Part shown: positions 57,306-64,000 of the stretch, piece after piece
Numbering within the stretch: the first letter of the stretch is position 1
Layout of the letters: every line of letters begins with the position of its first letter
Origin: Patescibacteria group bacterium
GTDB lineage: Bacteria > Patescibacteria > Paceibacteria > UBA9973 > UBA2103
Length of the DNA stretch: 64,000 nucleotides
Reading direction: 5' to 3'
Assembly (NCBI GenBank): GCA_004322365.1
Contig: SCTS01000003.1
Coordinates: forward strand, 17,868 to 81,867
The notes under the pieces: model-generated
Databases searched by the model: none
Seen by the model: only the letters and a program-made list of their open reading frames with translations
Told to the model about the DNA's origin: nothing
Translations under genes and position numbers: made by a program

Positions 57306-58421
57306 ATGAAAAAGAGCAGAACCGAGTTAATTTTGGATATCGGCAGTGCTTCTGTTGGAGCGTGTGTAGCCACTTTTACAAAAGGCGAAAAGATAGCAAT
57401 GCATCTTGTAGAGAGAGTTGCTATTCAAAATGATTCAGGAGATGCGGTTGGTGGTATTCAAACATTGACTCTCCAAGCCTTAAAGAAAGCTCTTGATCCT
57501 CTAGCGCATACTATGCACTTGGATACGGTGCGCGTTGTGTTTGCTGCTCCATGGTATGCATCAGAAATAAAGGTTGTACTCTCAGAATCTAACAAACCTT
57601 TAAAAATTACACAGGCAACAGTCTCGCATGCCTTGAAAACAGAGCGACTAGAAAATTCAAGAAATCGCCGCACTGGGCGTCATCCGCTTGAGTCGGTCGT
57701 TAGTCAAATATATGTTAATGGGTATCTCACTACTTTGGATTCTGCCGTTCAAGGAACTGAACTAAAGGTGCATTTGTACGAAAGTGAAGCAGACTCTGCT
57801 TTTGTACAAGGGGTCACTGAGCTCATTAAGAGTGCTTTCTCGCACATTCACATCAATTTTCAAACGTTTCCTTTTATAGCATTTTCCATGCTCCAAGCCA
57901 TCCGCGAAGAAGAAAATTTTATGATTCTCGATATTGGGGGTGAAATAACTGATTGTCTCATTGGTGATAGAGGCGCTCTTTCTTTTATGAGTTCATTTCC
58001 AAAAGGTACGCGTTCATTTGTTCGTGAAGTTGCAGGAATCGGAAGCATTACGGATGCACTGTCCCGACTTACATTATTCACACGAGGAGAACTGAGTCCG
58101 GAACAGACAGAGGTATTCTCAAAGGTTTTTAGAGATGCGAGCGCTTCATGGATTAAGGGTTACGAGCGTGTTATTGAATTAGCTCGTGAGAGTACTCCTA
58201 TTCCTCGGACAATATTCTTAATGGCCGATAAAGAAGCATTGCCGTGGTTTGAGAAGATTTTTTCACTACGGACTCCGAATTCTGTAGTAAATACAATTTT
58301 AGTCACACCTAATTTTTTTGAAAAATACATCACACTTGAAAAAGATACAATTCACGATCCATTCCTTTCTGTTGAGGCTCTTTTTGCAAGTGTGAATGAT
58401 GGTGAAATATCTAAAATCTAG
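57306..58421 (+). CDS. FtsA/PilM-like actin-fold ATPase
   Basis: 371 residues. Actin-superfamily phosphate loops: ELILDIGSASVGACV at the N-terminus and MILDIGGEITDCLIGDRGAL near residue 205, with an intervening subdomain that resembles the FtsA 1C/PilM insertion. Such proteins form membrane-bound filaments or platforms; PilM recruits type IV pilus parts. The partner here is the following baseplate-J-like membrane gene, a pairing common in this phylum and of unknown function. No ftsZ or pil genes are adjacent. Confidence 0.75.
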   Translation: MKKSRTELILDIGSASVGACVATFTKGEKIAMHLVERVAIQNDSGDAVGGIQTLTLQALKKALDPLAHTMHLDTVRVVFAAPWYASEIKVVLSESNKPLKITQATVSHALKTERLENSRNRRTGRHPLESVVSQIYVNGYLTTLDSAVQGTELKVHLYESEADSAFVQGVTELIKSAFSHIHINFQTFPFIAFSMLQAIREEENFMILDIGGEITDCLIGDRGALSFMSSFPKGTRSFVREVAGIGSITDALSRLTLFTRGELSPEQTEVFSKVFRDASASWIKGYERVIELARESTPIPRTIFLMADKEALPWFEKIFSLRTPNSVVNTILVTPNFFEKYITLEKDTIHDPFLSVEALFASVNDGEISKI

Positions 58422-58485
58422 TTCACGCTTGTTTTTGTACACAGGTATCCTAATGGGGAGAGATTGGGTTTGTGTGAAAGAGGAG

Positions 58486-58491
58486 TATACT
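58486..58491 (+). promoter_or_regulatory. -10 box of the baseplate-J-like gene
   Basis: TATACT, 7 nt before ATG 58499, with TTGGGT (58464-58469) as a possible -35 at a 16-bp spacing. Confidence 0.55.
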
Positions 58492-58498
58492 TTACGGA

Positions 58499-59788
58499 AT
58501 GGACCAGCATCGCAGTATTCAAGATATTATTCCACCTGCCCGCTCAAAGCCTATAAGAAGTTCCATGCCTGGAACTTCAGAAACCACACCCACACCGCCC
58601 CGATCAATGCCACCAACACCACTAAAAAGTATGCCTGTTAATCCAAAACGACCAAGTGGCTTCTTCGGATTCGCTGTCGTGGCAGGAATTGTTGCAGTAT
58701 TGCTTGTTATCGGCGTTGTAGTCATTAGTACTGTTTTCTATAGAGCATATATTACGGTTACCCCAGTTTCTTTCAGCGTCCCTGTGCAAGCTTCTTTTGA
58801 GGCATCTCTTACCAGTACAGAACTTCCATATCAAAAAATTGCTGTTTCTGATACGGCGTCTAAGAGTGTGCCTGCTACCGGAACACAACATGTTGAAAAT
58901 CATTCCTCAGGAACGATTACTATCTATAACGCTTATACCGCAACTCCTCAGCGCCTCATCACAAATACTCGTTTTGCAACCAAAGACGGACTTGTTTTTC
59001 GAGTACATGCACCTGTTGTAATTCCTGGTTACACAATGAAGGCTGGGATTAAGGTTCCTGGCTCTGTAGATGCCCTTGTGTATGCTGATGAGGCTGGAGA
59101 GAAATACAACATTAGCCCTACCGACTTCACTATCCCTGGTCTTAAGGCATCAAAGCAGTACACGCTTATATATGCGAAATCAAAAGGGCCCACGGTTGGT
59201 GGATTCATAGGCGAACAAGCTGTTGTAGATCCTACTGTTCGTTCAGAAACTGTCGCAGGTTTAAAGGCAGAGGTTGAACGCTCTCTCCGTGCAAAAACAC
59301 TCGCAGCACTGCCCGCAGGGACATTAGTTTTTAATGACTCTGTTTCTATCGTCTATGTAGAAGCTCCTGACGCTGTTGACGGTAGCAATGCAGTAATCTC
59401 TGTTTCTGGTACGGCTTCGGCACCCGCGGTGAGTGAAAACGCACTGGCTCGCTCAATTGCCACTACAGGGCAAGTTTCATACGATGGGCTATTAGGTATC
59501 GCAAACCCAAATGACTTCCGTGTCGTAGTGGATGTTCCTGAGTCATTGGGGACAGAAACTCCTATACGCCTTACTGTTTCTGGGACAGCGAAATTGGTTG
59601 CACTTTTTGATATGGCCGCTCTAACTAAGGACCTTACGGGTATACAGAAGAAGGATATAAAGGTTGTATTACCTAATTATCCATCGATTTCGAACATAGA
59701 TGTCAAAGTCTATCCTTTCTGGAGAGGGGGCATGCCGAACGACCCAAAGAAGCTTAAGATAACGGTATCATCGCCATCCACAAACTAA
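58499..59788 (+). CDS. Single-pass membrane protein with baseplate-J-like extracytoplasmic region
   Basis: 429 residues: proline-rich cytoplasmic N-terminus (about 1-55), one membrane helix (about 62-85), then a beta-rich exterior. It contains the GTITIYNAYTATPQRLITNTRF and FRVHAPVVIPGYTMKAGIKVPG blocks typical of proteins annotated baseplate J/gp47-like in this phylum. No phage genes are nearby, so it is not part of a prophage. With the FtsA-like ATPase upstream it probably forms a two-component surface structure; that is inference from recurrence and topology. Confidence 0.75.
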   Translation: MDQHRSIQDIIPPARSKPIRSSMPGTSETTPTPPRSMPPTPLKSMPVNPKRPSGFFGFAVVAGIVAVLLVIGVVVISTVFYRAYITVTPVSFSVPVQASFEASLTSTELPYQKIAVSDTASKSVPATGTQHVENHSSGTITIYNAYTATPQRLITNTRFATKDGLVFRVHAPVVIPGYTMKAGIKVPGSVDALVYADEAGEKYNISPTDFTIPGLKASKQYTLIYAKSKGPTVGGFIGEQAVVDPTVRSETVAGLKAEVERSLRAKTLAALPAGTLVFNDSVSIVYVEAPDAVDGSNAVISVSGTASAPAVSENALARSIATTGQVSYDGLLGIANPNDFRVVVDVPESLGTETPIRLTVSGTAKLVALFDMAALTKDLTGIQKKDIKVVLPNYPSISNIDVKVYPFWRGGMPNDPKKLKITVSSPSTN

Positions 59789-59802
59789 CCTAAGGGTTCT
59801 TC

Positions 59803-59832
59803 TTGACGGCTGATACTTATTTCTGGTACTAT
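59803..59832 (+). promoter_or_regulatory. Promoter of the infA-alpha ribosomal operon
   Basis: TTGACG (59803-59808), 18-bp spacer ending in TGG, TACTAT (59827-59832). Predicted leader of roughly 27 nt before infA, so this key operon is not leaderless. Confidence 0.65.
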
Positions 59833-59865
59833 AGCTAAGTCCAATTCAGATACTGATTCGCTCAA

Positions 59866-60084
59866 ATGGTACGCACGAAAGACACTGAGGAAAAGCTTGG
59901 TACGGTTACCGAGTCACTCCCAAATGCTCTATTTCGAGTAATCCTTGAAGGCGGAGAGGAAGAGATGCTTGCATATCTTGCAGGTAAAATGAGACTCCAT
60001 CGCATTCGCGTGCTGGTGGGGGATCGCGTTTCTCTTGTTCTGGATCCGTACGGCGGACGTGCACGAATAGTGCGACGTCTATAA
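59866..60084 (+). CDS. infA: Translation initiation factor IF-1
   Basis: 72 residues, single S1/OB domain that sits in the ribosomal A site during initiation. GTVTESLPNALFRVILEGG and the end RLHRIRVLVGDRVSLVLDPY match the family; the typical start MAKED is replaced by MVRTKDTEEK. First gene of the alpha-type ribosomal operon. Confidence 0.96.
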   Translation: MVRTKDTEEKLGTVTESLPNALFRVILEGGEEEMLAYLAGKMRLHRIRVLVGDRVSLVLDPYGGRARIVRRL

Positions 60085-60102
60085 TTTTTTACACACACAC
60101 AC

Positions 60103-60219
60103 ATGAAGGTTCTAGCATCCGTAAAGAAGCAGCAAGCAGGCGATATCCTCGTCCGCAGGCGTGGTCGCTTATACCGGATCAACAAGAAGAACCCTCGTCG
60201 TAAAGCTCGCCAAGGATAA
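60103..60219 (+). CDS. rpmJ: Ribosomal protein bL36, zinc-less form
   Basis: 38 residues, ATG 60103, TAA 60217. The MKVLASVKK start and C-terminal KARQG are those of bL36, and its place between infA and rpsM is conserved. The zinc ligands are all replaced: the first CxxC position reads QQAGD, and the later Cys and His read NKKNPRRK, so this is a C-minus protein that needs no zinc. Usual length 37-41. Confidence 0.93.
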   Translation: MKVLASVKKQQAGDILVRRRGRLYRINKKNPRRKARQG

Positions 60220-60265
60220 GCGTTTCAAAATAAATTCAATCTACTAAAAATATTCTCTATTAATT

Positions 60266-60646
60266 ATGCGTGTCGCTGGTATTACCATTCCTGATAACAA
60301 ACATCTCGCTATCGCTCTTACGGCGGTGTATGGAGTTGGTCGTGTCCGCGCAGGCACTATTCTTGCCAAAGTTGGTGTTTCGGGTGACTCAGTAGCTAAA
60401 GACCTTTCTCCTGAAAAAGAGCTAGAAATAAGAACACTCATTGAGTCGTTTACTATCGAAGGAGATCTTCGCAGAGAAATTGGCGGTAACGTAAAGCGCC
60501 TGAAAGATATCAAGGCATTTCGAGGTATTCGTCACCTTAAAAGCCTTCCTGCTCGAGGACAGCGCACAAAGACAAACTCACGAACTGTTCGTGGCAATGT
60601 CAGAAAGACCATGGGTTCAGGCCGTCGTAAACTAGAAAAAACATAA
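60266..60646 (+). CDS. rpsM: Ribosomal protein uS13
   Basis: 126 residues. Head protein of the small subunit. GITIPDNKHLAIALTAVYGVG, helix-two-turn-helix and the C-terminal RGQRTKTNSRTVRG tail are diagnostic. Complete. Confidence 0.96.
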   Translation: MRVAGITIPDNKHLAIALTAVYGVGRVRAGTILAKVGVSGDSVAKDLSPEKELEIRTLIESFTIEGDLRREIGGNVKRLKDIKAFRGIRHLKSLPARGQRTKTNSRTVRGNVRKTMGSGRRKLEKT

Positions 60647-60652
60647 AATATC

Positions 60653-61087
60653 ATGGGTAAAAGACGAATATTAAAGAAGCAGGGTAGCGGTGTTGATTCC
60701 GGAAAGCGGGATCGCACTCTTTCAAAGATCTCGAAAAGACATATTGATCGAGCTATTTTGCATATTGAGTCTACATTCAATAACACTCGTGTCAGCCTTA
60801 CTGACAAGGAGGGTGGCATGCTTATGTGGTCATCATCGGGGTCTATGGGATTCACTGGGAATCGTAAATCAACTCCATTCGCTGCTGCAAAAGTTGGTGA
60901 AGTCATTGGAGAAAAATCTGTAACTATTGGGGTTAAGGAAGTAGAAGTGTTCATTAAGGGGGTTGGTTCGGGTCGCGAATCAGCACTCCGCGCTTTTGCT
61001 GGAAAGGGTATTCAAATCCTTGCTATCCACGATATAACGCCAGTTCCTCATAATGGTCCACGACCTTGTAAGCCTCGTCGCGTATAA
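60653..61087 (+). CDS. rpsK: Ribosomal protein uS11
   Basis: 144 residues; a basic N-terminal extension before the core IDRAILHIESTFNNTRVSLTD, and the C-terminal ITPVPHNGPRPCKPRRV that contacts mRNA platform RNA. Slightly longer than E. coli (129). Confidence 0.96.
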   Translation: MGKRRILKKQGSGVDSGKRDRTLSKISKRHIDRAILHIESTFNNTRVSLTDKEGGMLMWSSSGSMGFTGNRKSTPFAAAKVGEVIGEKSVTIGVKEVEVFIKGVGSGRESALRAFAGKGIQILAIHDITPVPHNGPRPCKPRRV

Positions 61088-61103
61088 CCAATAAATAATT
61101 TTT

Positions 61104-61712
61104 ATGATACTCGGACCACGATACAAAATCTGTAAACGCCTCGGCTCTTCCATCTTTGAGAAGTGTCAGACTCAAAGCTTTGCTCTTTCAAAGCAACGCT
61201 CTGATGCAAACAAGAAGAAAGGACGCCGAAATGTTTCTGACTATAATCGTCAACTTATTGAGAAGCAGAAGCTTCGCCTTTTGTACGGCCTTACTGAAAA
61301 ACAATTTTCTACGTATGTAGAGAAAGCACTTGAAAGTAAAGCAAATCCACAAGCAACACTTTTCGGATTTCTAGAAAGCAGACTTGATTCAGTTGCATAC
61401 CGCATGGGTCTTGCTTCTACACACCGCATGGCACGCCAGATGGTCTCCCACGGTCACCTTGTAGTGAATGGTAAGCGCGTCACCGTACCTTCATACCGTG
61501 TCTCTCCAGGAGACAGTATTACTATCCGCGTAGGAAGTAAGGACAGTGGTTTGTTTCAAACACTTGGAGAAAAATTGAAAGAAGCTCGCACACCATCGTG
61601 GATTTCTTTTGATCCAAGCGTTATGGAAGGGAAGTTAAAAACCGCTCCAGTATTTTCTGATCAAGATACAGCTGCTGACATCGGTGCTGTGTTTGAATAT
61701 TACACACGTTAA
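61104..61712 (+). CDS. rpsD: Ribosomal protein uS4
   Basis: 202 residues, primary 16S-binding protein. GPRYKICKRLGSSIFEKC keeps two cysteines but not a full zinc finger. The S4 domain RLDSVAYRMGLASTHRMARQ and VNGKRVTVPSYRVSPGD is intact. Confidence 0.96.
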   Translation: MILGPRYKICKRLGSSIFEKCQTQSFALSKQRSDANKKKGRRNVSDYNRQLIEKQKLRLLYGLTEKQFSTYVEKALESKANPQATLFGFLESRLDSVAYRMGLASTHRMARQMVSHGHLVVNGKRVTVPSYRVSPGDSITIRVGSKDSGLFQTLGEKLKEARTPSWISFDPSVMEGKLKTAPVFSDQDTAADIGAVFEYYTR

Positions 61713-61741
61713 TAATTAGCCGATAATCATTCTTCATCACT

Positions 61742-62689
61742 ATGGATTACTCCATTACATTGCCATCAAAGCCACGAATCGTTTCTGAAGAAGGAACTAC
61801 TGGTATCTATGAAATAGACGGCTTGTACCCTGGCTACGGACATACGCTCGGTAACTCACTCCGCCGTATCATCCTTTCTTCTATTCCAGGTGCTGCAATC
61901 ACATCAGTGAAAATTGAAGGTGCATCACATGAGTTTTCAACCATGGCAGGCATCAAAGAAGACACTATCGGTGTTATTTTGAACCTCAAAAAAGTTCGCA
62001 TTCGCATCTTTGACAATCAACCTCACACTCTCTCTATCAATGTAAAGGGTATAAAGACTCTTACAGCAAAAGATATTACTGTTCCTGGCCAGGTTGAAAT
62101 ATTGAATCCTGATCAGCACATTGCAGAGCTCACTGACAAAAATGCTCATTTTGAATCTGAATTGATAGTGGACACAGGTCTTGGCTACGTACCAAAGGAA
62201 ATTACACAGAAAGACCGAGTAGATATCGGCATGATTGCGCTTGATGCAATTTTCACACCAATTCGTCGTGTTAACTACGAAGTAGAGAACATGCGCGTTG
62301 GAGACAGAACTGACTTCAATCGTTTGCGTATTGTTATTGAAACAGACGGCACTCTTTCACCAAGAGAGGCATTGGAGCGCTCTGTCGCAACAATGATTCA
62401 GCAGTTGAAAGCTGTTGTTGGTTTTAAAGAAGATGCCCCAGTGCCTTCAGAAGCTGAGTCTGTTGCAATGGGTGACGAGGCACGAGAGGATGTCATGAAG
62501 ACTCGCATTGAATCACTTGAACTTTCAACACGAACTGCAAATGCGCTTACTGGTGCTGGTATTCGTACACTCGGAGGACTTGCTCGTAAGACTCCTGAGG
62601 ATATTCTTGCGCTTGAAGGTATCGGAGAAAAAGCAGTTGAAGAAATAAAAGAAGCTCTCTCACATTTCGGTATTTCTTTGAAATCATAA
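61742..62689 (+). CDS. rpoA: RNA polymerase subunit alpha
   Basis: 315 residues. N-terminal assembly domain (GYGHTLGNSLRRIILSSIPG, about 30-50) and C-terminal helix-hairpin-helix DNA- and activator-binding domain (about 250-310, LSTRTANALTGAGIRTLGGL) joined by a flexible linker. Both are complete, so alpha-CTD-dependent UP elements are possible in this organism. Confidence 0.97.
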   Translation: MDYSITLPSKPRIVSEEGTTGIYEIDGLYPGYGHTLGNSLRRIILSSIPGAAITSVKIEGASHEFSTMAGIKEDTIGVILNLKKVRIRIFDNQPHTLSINVKGIKTLTAKDITVPGQVEILNPDQHIAELTDKNAHFESELIVDTGLGYVPKEITQKDRVDIGMIALDAIFTPIRRVNYEVENMRVGDRTDFNRLRIVIETDGTLSPREALERSVATMIQQLKAVVGFKEDAPVPSEAESVAMGDEAREDVMKTRIESLELSTRTANALTGAGIRTLGGLARKTPEDILALEGIGEKAVEEIKEALSHFGISLKS

Positions 62690-62691
62690 CT

Positions 62692-63045
62692 ATGAACCAC
62701 GGTAAAAAAGGACGGACCTTCGGAAGAAAACGCGATGTGCGCAAGGCGTTTATTAATTCGCTCGCAGAGGCGCTTATACTCCGTGAGCGTATTGTTACTA
62801 CTGAAGCACGCGCAAAGGAAATCCGACCGTTCGTTGAAGGTATGGTCACAAAAGCAAAGAGCGGAACAGTGAGTACGCGCAGAAATCTCATTGCGACACT
62901 TTCAGGTAGAGAGAAAGTTGCAAAGAAGCTAGTGGAAGTCCTCGCTCCTCGTTTTAAGGGACGAAAGGGAGGTTACACTCGTATCACCAAAGTAGTTAAA
63001 AAAAGCTCAGACGGAAGAAAGAGCGCCATCATTGAATTTGTATGA
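62692..63045 (+). CDS. rplQ: Ribosomal protein bL17
   Basis: 117 residues. KKGRTFGRKRDVRKAFINSL start and GGYTRITKV end are typical. Starts 2 nt after rpoA and overlaps rplM by ATGA. Confidence 0.96.
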   Translation: MNHGKKGRTFGRKRDVRKAFINSLAEALILRERIVTTEARAKEIRPFVEGMVTKAKSGTVSTRRNLIATLSGREKVAKKLVEVLAPRFKGRKGGYTRITKVVKKSSDGRKSAIIEFV

Positions 63046-63398
63046 ACAAGCCCACCGAACACACTATTGATGCTAAAGGGAAAAAGATGGGGCGCGTAGC
63101 GTCACAGGCTGCTCATATTCTTATGGGTAAGCACTCTACTGCATTCGCAAGACACATTGCTCCAGAACTTTCTGTCACCATAATCAATGCCTCAAAGCTT
63201 TCAATCTCAGAAAAACATTTGAAAGATAATACCTACGCTCGTTTCTCTGGTTATCAGGGAGGGTTAAAATTTGACACTCTCGATGAAGTTATTAAGCGCC
63301 ATGGATACAAAGAAGCTCTAAAGCGGGCAATAAAAGGCATGATACCTGCAACAAAACTTCGCCCAGGTATGCTAAAGCGCTTGGTTATCACTGATTGA
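63042..63398 (+). CDS. rplM: Ribosomal protein uL13 (short)
   Basis: 118 residues against about 142. The core is recognisable: TIDAKGKKMGRVASQAAHIL, then VTIINASKLSISEKHLKDN, and GMIPATKLRPGMLKRL. The N-terminal strand that precedes W-x-x-D-A in other bacteria is missing. ATGA overlap with rplQ. Confidence 0.94.
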   Translation: MNKPTEHTIDAKGKKMGRVASQAAHILMGKHSTAFARHIAPELSVTIINASKLSISEKHLKDNTYARFSGYQGGLKFDTLDEVIKRHGYKEALKRAIKGMIPATKLRPGMLKRLVITD

Positions 63399-63413
63399 TG
63401 TTTTATTTCTTTT

Positions 63414-63448
63414 CCTATACCCTAATCACTAACCACTAAACCCTAATT
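63414..63448 (+). repeat. Five 7-bp units before rpsI
   Basis: CCTATAC (63414), CCTAATC (63421), then ACTAACC, ACTAAAC and CCTAATT at exact 7-bp steps, ending 3 nt before the rpsI ATG at 63452. This is the only array inside the ribosomal operon. Confidence 0.8.
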
Positions 63449-63451
63449 ATC

Positions 63452-63844
63452 ATGGCAACTGCAAAATATCTTGAAACCATAGGAAGAAGAAAAACCGCAT
63501 CTGCGCGTGTTCGTCTTACTGAAAATGCAAAGCAGAATGTTTCCGTAAACGGAAAAACTCTTGAGGAATATTTTCGTACTCCAGAATTAGTTCGTATTTC
63601 GGTTGCGCCACTCGCACACCACGAAAAGAAATTTACTATCACTGCAGTACTTCGCGGGGGTGGTATCGCTGGTCAAGCGGTGGCACTTTCTCACGGTATT
63701 GCTCGTGCAATAGTTGAATTTGATGCAACATCTCGAACACCTTTGAAGAAATTAGGACTTTTGAAACGCGATCCTCGTGCTAAGGAACGTAAAAAACCAG
63801 GTCTCAAAAAAGCAAGAAAGGCTGCACAATGGTCAAAGCGTTAA
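63452..63844 (+). CDS. rpsI: Ribosomal protein uS9
   Basis: 130 residues, C-terminal tail reaches the P-site tRNA. TIGRRKTASARVRLTENA, GGGIAGQAVALSHGIARA, and the final KKARKAAQWSKR with terminal Lys-Arg are diagnostic. Separated from rplM by a 7-bp repeat array. Confidence 0.97.
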   Translation: MATAKYLETIGRRKTASARVRLTENAKQNVSVNGKTLEEYFRTPELVRISVAPLAHHEKKFTITAVLRGGGIAGQAVALSHGIARAIVEFDATSRTPLKKLGLLKRDPRAKERKKPGLKKARKAAQWSKR

Positions 63845-63849
63845 AAAGA

Positions 63850-63894
63850 TATCAACAAAAAACCTGCATACGAAATGCGGGTTTTTTGTTGATA
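63850..63894 (+). terminator. Strong terminator of the ribosomal operon
   Basis: TATCAAC (63850-63856) through a long A-rich arm and TGCAT, a 4-nt loop, and the matching arm ending GTTGATA (63888-63894): about 20 paired bases including a run of six or more T on the 3' arm. Confidence 0.9.
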
Positions 63895-63905
63895 CACTAT
63901 TGCCT

Positions 63906-64000
63906 ATGTTTGAGAAAGGAGTTAACTCATCTACTACCAAAGAACATCCTTCTATTCCCTTACTTGATAGATCAATTTCAAGTAAGGAAATGGTCATTTC
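63906..64000 (+). CDS. Start of an unidentified gene (cut by window end)
   Basis: ATG 63906 open to the last base (about 31 codons, MFEKGVNSSTTKEHPSIPLL at the start). TACACT with an upstream TGA (extended -10, 63893-63898) overlaps the terminator arm and lies 7 nt before the ATG, so a new leaderless unit begins here. Too short to assign. Confidence 0.55.
   Translation, partial: MFEKGVNSSTTKEHPSIPLLDRSISSKEMVI

Noticed and set aside
58499..59788. Prophage baseplate remnant
   Set aside because: No other phage genes occur in the window, the protein has a membrane anchor, and it is paired with an actin-fold ATPase.

Overview
The window reads as ordinary bacterial chromosome from a member of the Candidate Phyla Radiation (Patescibacteria), most likely a Parcubacteria-type lineage. 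The reasons are short intergenic spaces, compact versions of several universal proteins (AlaS without its C-terminal domain, UvrC without its helix-hairpin-helix end, short uL13, UvrA of 874 residues), a zinc-less bL36, and protein families I associate with that group (sigma region 4 plus HARE-HTH, DUF5671-like, an FtsA/PilM-like ATPase beside a baseplate-J-like membrane protein, DUF1003-like). TGA is a stop codon throughout, so this is code 11. No phage, IS element, CRISPR array or rRNA was found.

Layout. 1-3.6 kb: class I ribonucleotide reductase (nrdA, 5' end cut by the window edge, and nrdB) and a tiny C2H2-like protein. 3.6-8.2 kb: cysS, FKBP isomerase, tgt, rarA. 8.2-14.6 kb: an attenuator-like leader with a small Cys/His protein, then uvrB-uvrA-uvrC. 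14.6-20.3 kb: ddl, a pterin dehydratase, tRNA-Ala(UGC), the vitamin B6 pair pdxS-pdxT, mltG, prs, a GNAT acetyltransferase. 20.3-23.2 kb: a two-subunit ATP-citrate-lyase-like pair. 23.2-24.3 kb: a gene-free, hairpin-rich cluster of four tRNAs, all with C34 anticodons, two of them followed by exact copies of their own 3' ends. 24.3-27 kb: NUDIX hydrolase and three membrane proteins. 27-33.7 kb: the F1Fo ATP synthase operon with two extra small ORFs. 33.7-39.6 kb: an AN1-like zinc micro-protein, an AbrB-like regulator in operon with an RND adaptor and pump, and a flavodoxin-fold oxidoreductase. 39.6-48.9 kb: ychF, leuS, a sigma-4/HARE regulator, membrane proteins, a second mltG and more micro-proteins. 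49-52.7 kb: mnmA followed by a genome-maintenance run (ATP-cone nuclease, Cas4/RecB-like nuclease, O6-alkylguanine transferase, uracil-DNA glycosylase). 52.9-59.8 kb: M13 peptidase, alaS and the FtsA-like/baseplate-J-like pair. 59.8-64 kb: the infA-rpmJ-rpsM-rpsK-rpsD-rpoA-rplQ-rplM-rpsI ribosomal operon, a strong terminator and the start of one more gene.

Three genome-wide signals stand out. First, about thirteen places, nearly all intergenic and most directly before a start codon, carry degenerate tandem repeats with a strict 7-bp period (units such as CCCTAAA, TAAACGC, TAGGTGT or CTGACAG). One lies inside the mnmA reading frame and two run into the 3' ends of genes. Second, many first genes of transcription units have a TANNNT -10 box exactly 6-7 nt before the start codon and no Shine-Dalgarno, the geometry of leaderless transcripts. 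Third, three copies of a 42-46 bp AT-rich palindrome with co-varying arms lie downstream of genes. All functional statements come from reading the sequence and from family knowledge; no database search was run.
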